DNA of 30,032 bases from an uncultured Actinomycetes bacterium (lineage in GTDB: Bacteria > Actinomycetota > Thermoleophilia > Solirubrobacterales > Solirubrobacteraceae). The stretch covers positions 1 through 30,032 of the forward strand of contig CALAQT010000474.1 of assembly GCA_937888775.1 (NCBI GenBank). Direction: 5' to 3'. The position numbers were made by a program, and so were the translations under genes. Shown piece after piece: positions 25,005 through 30,032 of this stretch (position 1 is the stretch's first letter; every line of letters begins with the position of its first letter). A model generated the notes under the pieces. It had not been told where the DNA came from. It ran no database searches and saw only the letters and a program-made list of their open reading frames with translations.

Positions 25005-25027
25005 CAGTCCACCACCGTCGCCACGCC

Positions 25028-25486
25028 TTGCGCGTGGTCGCCAACACGTCTTCGTGTCAGAAGGCCAAGACCGTCACGCACGGAAAACGACGCATCCGAA
25101 TCCCCGGTGAGTCCGCAATCGCGTGGAACCAAGAAGGACCGCCCGGCATCCCCGGACAGAACGGCAGCAACGGTGCCAACGGCATCAACGGCATCAACGG
25201 CATCAACGGTGCCGCCAAAGTCGTCGTACGCACGACGGTACTCCCTCCTGCGCCCGCCGCCGGCAACGAGGCCGACTGCAATGCGGGTGAGCGTGCCGTC
25301 GGCGGCGGCGTCGCTCGCACCGATGGAAGCAGCGTCACCGGCGACAGGGTCGGCGCGAGCTTTCCAGTGGTCAGCCCGAACACCCCCGCCACGGCCGGGA
25401 CGACCCCGACCGGCTGGAAATCCGATTTCACACTTGAAGGTGGCGCCGCGAGCATCACCTTCTACGTGATCTGCGCCTCGCCCTGA
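25028..25486 (+). CDS. Collagen-like repeat protein, signal peptide apparently lost
   Basis: About 152 residues. The start region reads LRVVANTSSCQKAKTVTHG and KRRIRIPGESAIAWNQ, a conserved N-terminal module of small exported collagen-like proteins of this group. A short Gly-X-Y stretch follows (GPPGIPGQNGSNGANG, three INGs, then GAAKV), then a C-terminal beta-rich domain with two Cys (EADCNAGERAVGGGVAR ... FYVICASP). The only start is TTG 25028, with no ribosome site and no signal peptide, 23 bp after a strong stem-loop. Homologues normally have a leader and a few residues before LRVVANTSS, so the 5' end is probably missing. It may be unexpressed. Confidence 0.6.
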   Translation: MRVVANTSSCQKAKTVTHGKRRIRIPGESAIAWNQEGPPGIPGQNGSNGANGINGINGINGAAKVVVRTTVLPPAPAAGNEADCNAGERAVGGGVARTDGSSVTGDRVGASFPVVSPNTPATAGTTPTGWKSDFTLEGGAASITFYVICASP

Positions 25487-25568
25487 GTCCGACTGGCCCG
25501 CGAAGCCCCGGGCCGCGGGCATCCGGTGCCCGGTACACGTGCTGAGCTGAGCGCGCGTCAGGCCGCGT

Positions 25569-26747
25569 TCATGCGCCGGCGGGGATGGGCGTTGCGCGCC
25601 GCAGCGCCGCCTCAGGGACAGCGCGGCGTCGAGCTGCTTCGGCGGCGGCGCGCCGGCGCGCGTCGCCGAGCGAGCGCCCCGCGAAGAGCAGCATCGCCTC
25701 CAGGTGTGCTCGGGTTTTCCCGAGGCTGTGCCCGCCGGGATAGATCACGCCTTCGGCCTGCGCGCCAGCCGCGCGCAGCTCGCCGGCGAACGCCGGGTCC
25801 TCCGCCGGTTCGGCAACCGGGTCCGCCACGGCGCCGTACAGGAACGCGTGCAGGCCGAGTCGGGACAGGACGGGCCGGTCTGCGCGCAGTTCGCCGCCCA
25901 GGTTGTTGAAGAAGCCCAGCCAGCTCTCCACCACCGCGAAGCGGTACGGGTTGGCCAGCGCAACGTGCATGGCACCGAAGCCGCCCATCGAGCTGCCGGC
26001 GATCGCGCGTCCGGAGCGGGTGGCGATGGTCGGGAGCATCCGGTCGATCAGTTCCTGGACTTCGACCACATACGTCGCGCTGTGGCGCCTGCCCACGTCC
26101 TTCCAGTTGTCGATACCGGGGCGGTCCTGCATCATCACGGCGATCATCGGTGGAATCGCCTTCTGCGCGATCAGGCGGTCGAGGGCCTGCTGTATGCCGA
26201 TTTCCAGGAAGGCGAGCGCGTGACCGTTGCGGCCGTGCAGCAGGTAGAGCACGGGGTAGCGGCGGGTGGTGCTTGCGTAGCCCGGCGGCAGATACACGAA
26301 GAACGATCCCGCGCCGGAGAGCGCAGCCGAAGAGAAGCTCGCCCGATCGATCAAGCTGCCGGCCTTGTCGCTGCTCACCGAGACAAGCGTCGGCAGCGGC
26401 AGCGCTGCCGATGTTGAGCCGGCGTTGGATCTGGCGGCCGGCAGCCGGCTGGGAACGCGTGCACCCAGGACGCCCTCGAGCCCCCCGAATCCTTGGAGGG
26501 CGAGCGCGGAAGAGACGGCGGCGAGCGCGCTGAGCAGCGTGACGAGGAGCAGCCGGCGCGACGTCACGCTTCCCGGCGAGCGGGCGGAGCGCGAGCGTGG
26601 CAAGGACGCAACAGCCGGCTCGAGCCGAGACGGGAACGCCGGCACCCAGGATGGGGGCAGTGGCAGCGCGTCGGCTGCTGCGGCCCGTCCGGGCCAGGCC
26701 CACTCGCCCAGGCTCTCCAGCCAGAGCTGCGTTCGAGACGCGTTCAT
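25569..26747 (-). CDS. Membrane-anchored esterase (alpha/beta hydrolase, EstD/mycolyltransferase-like)
   Basis: 392 residues from MNASRTQLWLESLGEW (ATG 26747). The Pro/Ala-rich cytosolic N-terminus is followed by one helix (about 65-86, RRLLLVTLLSALAAVSSALA), a linker, and an extracytoplasmic esterase domain (about 120-360): FFVYLPPGYASTTRRYPVLY, LLHGRNGHALAF, the nucleophile elbow GSSMGGFG with S253, and His in YPGGHSLGKTRAHLEAML. The acid residue is probably an Asp in the DPAFAGEL segment. Such enzymes hydrolyse acyl esters, and some transfer acyl chains. The last 35 residues (ARRRAAAEAARRRAV...) are a basic Ala/Arg tail outside the fold. It is divergent from the universal stress gene. Confidence 0.85.
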   Translation of the reverse strand: MNASRTQLWLESLGEWAWPGRAAAADALPLPPSWVPAFPSRLEPAVASLPRSRSARSPGSVTSRRLLLVTLLSALAAVSSALALQGFGGLEGVLGARVPSRLPAARSNAGSTSAALPLPTLVSVSSDKAGSLIDRASFSSAALSGAGSFFVYLPPGYASTTRRYPVLYLLHGRNGHALAFLEIGIQQALDRLIAQKAIPPMIAVMMQDRPGIDNWKDVGRRHSATYVVEVQELIDRMLPTIATRSGRAIAGSSMGGFGAMHVALANPYRFAVVESWLGFFNNLGGELRADRPVLSRLGLHAFLYGAVADPVAEPAEDPAFAGELRAAGAQAEGVIYPGGHSLGKTRAHLEAMLLFAGRSLGDARRRAAAEAARRRAVPEAALRRATPIPAGA

Positions 26748-27009
26748 TGCACCGGACACTCCAGCGATTCAACGGCAGGACTCGAGTGAGAGCCAACCCC
26801 TGCACGAACCTGCCCAGGGCGCGTCGAGAACCCCTCCCCCAGGCCTGCTTGTTCGGAGGTGTCACGCAGAGCCCCGGCGCGTTTCGACCCTGCTGCGGAA
26901 AACTCCCGACCCGAAGCCGCGCCGATTACGGTCGAGACGAGCTGGTCGGGAGCCTAACGTCGGGGTTGCACACGTGGCGCAAGAGTCGATCATCAGGAAG
27001 GAGCCCGAT

Positions 27010-27924
27010 ATGCCTCGCCCAATCCTCGTCGGCTACGACGGATCCGAGCGCGGGCTCGACGCCCTTGCCCTCGGCAAGGCCCTTGCGTCGACGTTGGCTG
27101 CTCCGCTCGTCGTGCTCATCGCCTACACCCCTGAGCAGTGGCTGTGGGCGCCGGGAACCGCCGAGCCGATGGACCCCGAGGAACGCGCGTCGTTCGTGGC
27201 GCGGGCCGAGGCCTCGCTCGAGGGCCAGCCCGACGTGGAGATTCGCACCATCGCCTCGCCGTCGGCCGCCGGCGCCCTGCAGGCTGAGGCCGAAAGTGCA
27301 CGCGCGCAGATCATCGTCGTGGGCTCGAGCCATCGCGGCGCGATGGGACGCATGCTGCTGGGCACCGTGACCCAGGAGGTCCTCGACGCCGCCCCGTGTG
27401 CGGTCGCCGTGGCCCCAGCGGGGCTCGCGAGCCGCAAGCTCCGCTTCGCCAAGGTCGGCGTGGGCTTCGACGACTGCCCGGCAGCCCACGACGCCCTCGC
27501 CGTCGCCCGTGCCCTCGCCCGCAGAGCCGATGCCGAACTGCGCCTGATATGGGCTGCCCATCTCACCACGCGCGCGCTCCCGCTCGCAGCCACCAGCTAC
27601 GCGAACCCCGACTACTTCGAGGAGGTTCGCGCCGGTGTCGAGGATCGACTGGCGCTCGTGGCCGCCCCGATCCGTGAGGAGATCTCCGTCCGGACGGAGA
27701 TCGTGCGGGGCGGGACAGCAGATGCCCTTGTCGAGCAGAGCGAGCACATCGACCTGCTCGTTCTCGGTTCACGCGGCTACGGGCCACTCAAGCGCGTGCT
27801 GCTCGGAAGCATCTCCAGGCACGTGGTGAACGACGCTCGCTGCCCGGTCCTCGTCGTGGCCCAGGGAGTGAACGCTCTCGAGGACCTCCGCGCTCCCGCT
27901 GAGGCCGCGGCAGCCCAGCCGTGA
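27010..27924 (+). CDS. Universal stress protein, two tandem UspA domains
   Basis: A 304-residue protein. Domain one (about 1-138) starts MPRPILVGYDGSERGLDALA and ends with the ATP-binding signature GSSHRGAMGRMLLGTVTQ. Domain two (about 145-290) starts KVGVGFDDCPAAHDALAV and ends GSRGYGPLKRVLLGSIS. Both follow the G-x2-G-x9-G-(S/T) pattern, so both should bind ATP. ATG 27010 has AAGGAG six bases upstream; the frame is open far to the left, but that part is antisense to the esterase. Tandem Usp proteins of this kind act in dormancy, hypoxia and general stress in actinobacteria. It is followed after 25 bp by the holin-family gene, possibly in one transcript. Confidence 0.93.
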   Translation: MPRPILVGYDGSERGLDALALGKALASTLAAPLVVLIAYTPEQWLWAPGTAEPMDPEERASFVARAEASLEGQPDVEIRTIASPSAAGALQAEAESARAQIIVVGSSHRGAMGRMLLGTVTQEVLDAAPCAVAVAPAGLASRKLRFAKVGVGFDDCPAAHDALAVARALARRADAELRLIWAAHLTTRALPLAATSYANPDYFEEVRAGVEDRLALVAAPIREEISVRTEIVRGGTADALVEQSEHIDLLVLGSRGYGPLKRVLLGSISRHVVNDARCPVLVVAQGVNALEDLRAPAEAAAAQP

Positions 27925-27949
27925 GCGAGTTGGTGGGTCTCCGGCCGGG

Positions 27950-28351
27950 ATGAGCGACCGGGTGGGAGTGCGACTGATCATCGCCTGGCTCGTCAACTGC
28001 CTCGGCCTGCTGGTCGCGACCGCGGTCGTTCCTGCGATCAGCTACAACCACGACTGGGGCACGTTGCTGGCTGCGGGTGCGATCTTCGGATTGGTGAACT
28101 TCGCGCTGCGCCCGCTCGTGATCCTGATCACGCTTCCGGTGATCGTGCTGACGCTGGGGATCGCGCTCCTGTTCGTGAACGCGCTGATGTTGTGGCTCAC
28201 CAGCGAGATCGTGCCCGACCTGCAGGTGGGCGGATTCTGGTCCACGCTCGCGGGCGCCCTGGTGATCTGGCTCGTGAACCTCGCCCTGCGGTACTCGGGC
28301 CGCCGAGACGGCGACACGGAGGTCGCGTGGGGCCGCGTCTCGCGGCGCTGA
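27950..28351 (+). CDS. Phage holin family 4 (PF04020-type) membrane protein
   Basis: A 133-residue protein with four hydrophobic helices at about 8-28, 37-55, 58-82 and 92-112. The family pattern is visible: IIAWLVNCLGLLVATAVVP, then GAIFGLVNFALRPLVILIT, LPVIVLTLGIALLFVNALML, WSTLAGALVIWLVNLAL. Despite the family name, most bacterial members are chromosomal and not linked to phage; no phage gene is nearby. The function is unknown. Confidence 0.85.
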   Translation: MSDRVGVRLIIAWLVNCLGLLVATAVVPAISYNHDWGTLLAAGAIFGLVNFALRPLVILITLPVIVLTLGIALLFVNALMLWLTSEIVPDLQVGGFWSTLAGALVIWLVNLALRYSGRRDGDTEVAWGRVSRR

Positions 28352-28506
28352 CATCGGTGACCCGCCGCGCGCGGCGGACGAACCGGCTCCTCGACGCACG
28401 GCTCGATCTCCCGAGCCATGGATCGCGCTGCAGGAAGAGGTTGATCGCACGAGACCGGGCTGACGGATACGGTGGGTGTCGCAGCGAGGGACCGTGGGGC
28501 CAAGCC

Positions 28507-30032
28507 ATGCCGTCAACCTTTGATCGACATGCCGACGGGCGTGCGCGCCGCCGATCGCGTGCCAGGCCGCCGCTGACGGCGGCCGCGGGTCTCGGCGCTC
28601 TCTGCTGCCTGCTCTTCGCCACCACGTCCGTGGGCTCGACCAGCGGCTCGCGAGGCGCCGTCGGCGCCCGCGACCCGCGTGTGAGCCCGGGCCCGGGTGG
28701 CTGGTCCGCCCCCGCCACCCTCGCGCACTGCGGGCTCGTCGGCGGGCCGCAGGTCGCGTTTCCGGGCGAAGGCCCCACCACCCCCACCGGGGCCGGTGCG
28801 ATCGTGTGGGCATCCAAGCCGATGTCCTGCCGCCCGCGCCCCCCGCGGTCGGCGCGGTGGGCCATCTCAGTCGCTGCCCTCGGCTCGACCGATCGCGCGA
28901 GGCGCGTGAGCACCCAGTGGCTGGCGGGGGGATCGCCGATCGCGTTGACCGCGGTGGGAGCGAGCTTCGGGCGCATCGCCCTGGCGGCGGCGAGCAGCAC
29001 CCCCGGGTCGGGCGATGATGCGGCTGCATTGCTGCAGGGACGCGCACTCGACGCGTCTCGTTGGCCGAGCATGGCGCTCGGGCCCGATCCCGCGCCCGCG
29101 CTGGCGCGCGCCTATCTCGGAGACGTCGCGATCGCCGGCGGGGCGCCGGGGCCGGCAATCGAGGTTCGCGTGGAGCGCAGCTTCCAGTCCGACTTCGGGC
29201 CGCCACGGCTGGTCCCGCTCGGAGCCGGCCGGGTCACGGCGCTGACAGCGACGATGGACTACCGCACCGATGTGCTCCTCGCCTGGCAGCAGAACGGGGC
29301 CGTCTACGCCTGCATGCTCCGCTCCTCGGGGCGCAACGAGCCCACCCAGCGGATCGGGCCCAGCGGCCCCAATCCGCAGATCGTGGCCGTGGTCAGCGAC
29401 AACGACCATGGCATGATCGTCTGGTCGAGCACCGACATCCCGAAGCGGTCGTCCGCCAGAACGCAGATCTACCTGGACCTCTCGGAGGCGGGCGTGCACT
29501 TCGGGCACCCGCAGCAGCTCGCATCCTTCGCCGACCCGCAGCACGTCGGCCGCAGGCCTGGCTCCCTCGCGCTCGAGCGCCTTTCGACCGAGAACGTGAT
29601 GCTCGCCTGGACGGTCGCCGAGCACGGGCACTACGTGGTCCGTGCGGCGCCCGCCGTGTTCGCAGTGTCGAGAACCACCACGCGCCTGTCCGATCCCCAC
29701 TCCCAGGCGATACTGTCCGATCTCGCCCCCGGCCCCGCCGGGGAGGCGATCGCCCTCTGGAGCACCGCGCCGCCAGCTGCAGGCGGCACGCTGGACATGC
29801 GCCGAGCGCAGCTGTGGGCCACACGCACAGCCATCCGCCCCCCCGCGCATGTCGTGCTGCGCCGACCCGAGATGGTCGCGGGCGCGGGCCCCAACGTCGC
29901 TGCCACCGCTGCCGTTGATCCCGCGAACGACCGGGCGATCGCAGCTTGGCTGACCCTCACGGCCCCCAAGCGCGTCGCTTGTACATACTCCGTGGACACA
30001 AGAGGTAGTAGTCCATCAGCGTGTGCACGAGG
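28507..30032 (+). CDS. Secreted protein of unknown function, runs off the window
   Basis: An open frame of over 500 codons from ATG 28507 with no stop before the window edge. The N-terminus has an Arg-rich start and a hydrophobic core (LTAAAGLGALCCLLFATTSV), a signal peptide. The rest is Ala/Gly/Pro-rich with recurring strands of the form VLLAWQQNGAVYACML, GMIVWSSTDIP, VMLAWTVAEHGHYVV, EAIALWSTAPP, RAIAAWLTL at intervals of about 60-70 residues. That spacing suggests a beta-propeller of about six or seven blades. I recognise no catalytic motif. The ribosome site is weak (GAGGG 15 bases upstream). Confidence 0.75.
   Translation, partial: MPSTFDRHADGRARRRSRARPPLTAAAGLGALCCLLFATTSVGSTSGSRGAVGARDPRVSPGPGGWSAPATLAHCGLVGGPQVAFPGEGPTTPTGAGAIVWASKPMSCRPRPPRSARWAISVAALGSTDRARRVSTQWLAGGSPIALTAVGASFGRIALAAASSTPGSGDDAAALLQGRALDASRWPSMALGPDPAPALARAYLGDVAIAGGAPGPAIEVRVERSFQSDFGPPRLVPLGAGRVTALTATMDYRTDVLLAWQQNGAVYACMLRSSGRNEPTQRIGPSGPNPQIVAVVSDNDHGMIVWSSTDIPKRSSARTQIYLDLSEAGVHFGHPQQLASFADPQHVGRRPGSLALERLSTENVMLAWTVAEHGHYVVRAAPAVFAVSRTTTRLSDPHSQAILSDLAPGPAGEAIALWSTAPPAAGGTLDMRRAQLWATRTAIRPPAHVVLRRPEMVAGAGPNVAATAAVDPANDRAIAAWLTLTAPKRVACTYSVDTRGSSPSACAR

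Noticed and set aside
26365..27009. A 215-residue N-terminal extension of the universal stress protein
   Set aside because: It is antisense to the esterase for most of its length; MPRPILVGYDGS with AAGGAG upstream is the normal Usp start.
27950..28351. Holin-family gene as a sign of prophage
   Set aside because: Family 4 'holins' are common chromosomal membrane proteins, and no endolysin, capsid or tail gene is nearby.

Overview
The window is high-GC DNA with the gene style of an actinomycete, most likely the class Thermoleophilia (Solirubrobacterales-like). This rests on gene content: a secreted seven-blade Vgb-like propeller carrying 'TTYxFEYG..YGSQT' fibronectin-like repeats, a short secreted collagen-like protein, HxlR, MazF/RHH and ECF/DUF4349 genes of actinobacterial type, and frequent GTG starts. 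No 16S gene or other marker is present, so the class assignment is an inference.

Region 1 (1-12.6 kb) is accessory DNA. It opens with the decayed 3' end of a large serine recombinase gene. The last ~110 bp of that gene recurs three more times in the same orientation (near 2.6, 7.4 and 11.7 kb). Two copies extend to exactly 265 bp and share a hairpin. Between the copies lie: two membrane proteins of unknown function; an operon of a secreted propeller/FecR-domain protein followed by a CHASE2-HD-GYP membrane protein; a 1.2 kb DDE insertion sequence; and an SDR plus VOC-VOC-SRPBCC operon headed by the remnant of a third gene. A 182-bp MITE-like element abuts the fourth copy, followed by a hicBA module whose toxin gene has lost one base.

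Region 2 (12.7-19.7 kb) is regulatory. An ECF sigma factor and its DUF4349 membrane partner overlap by 4 bp. Divergent from them is a six-TM GAF-GGDEF diguanylate cyclase with an intact inhibitory site. Next come a PAS hybrid histidine kinase with a long 18-residue helical repeat and, overlapping it by 1 bp, a REC-HD-GYP response regulator. With the CHASE2-HD-GYP protein this makes one predicted maker and two predicted degraders of cyclic di-GMP within 17 kb.

Region 3 (19.7-25.5 kb) mixes intact genes with eroded ones: a hypothetical protein, an HxlR regulator, a nitrilase-family amidohydrolase, a small membrane protein gene interrupted at a (CG)7 tract, a headless cupin and a headless secreted-protein gene meeting at a perfect hairpin, a MazF/RHH toxin-antitoxin pair, an SGNH esterase with a readable promoter and terminator, and a collagen-like protein lacking its signal peptide.

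Region 4 (25.5-30 kb) looks like ordinary chromosome: a membrane-anchored esterase, a tandem universal stress protein, a phage-holin-family-4 membrane protein, and a secreted protein that runs off the right edge.
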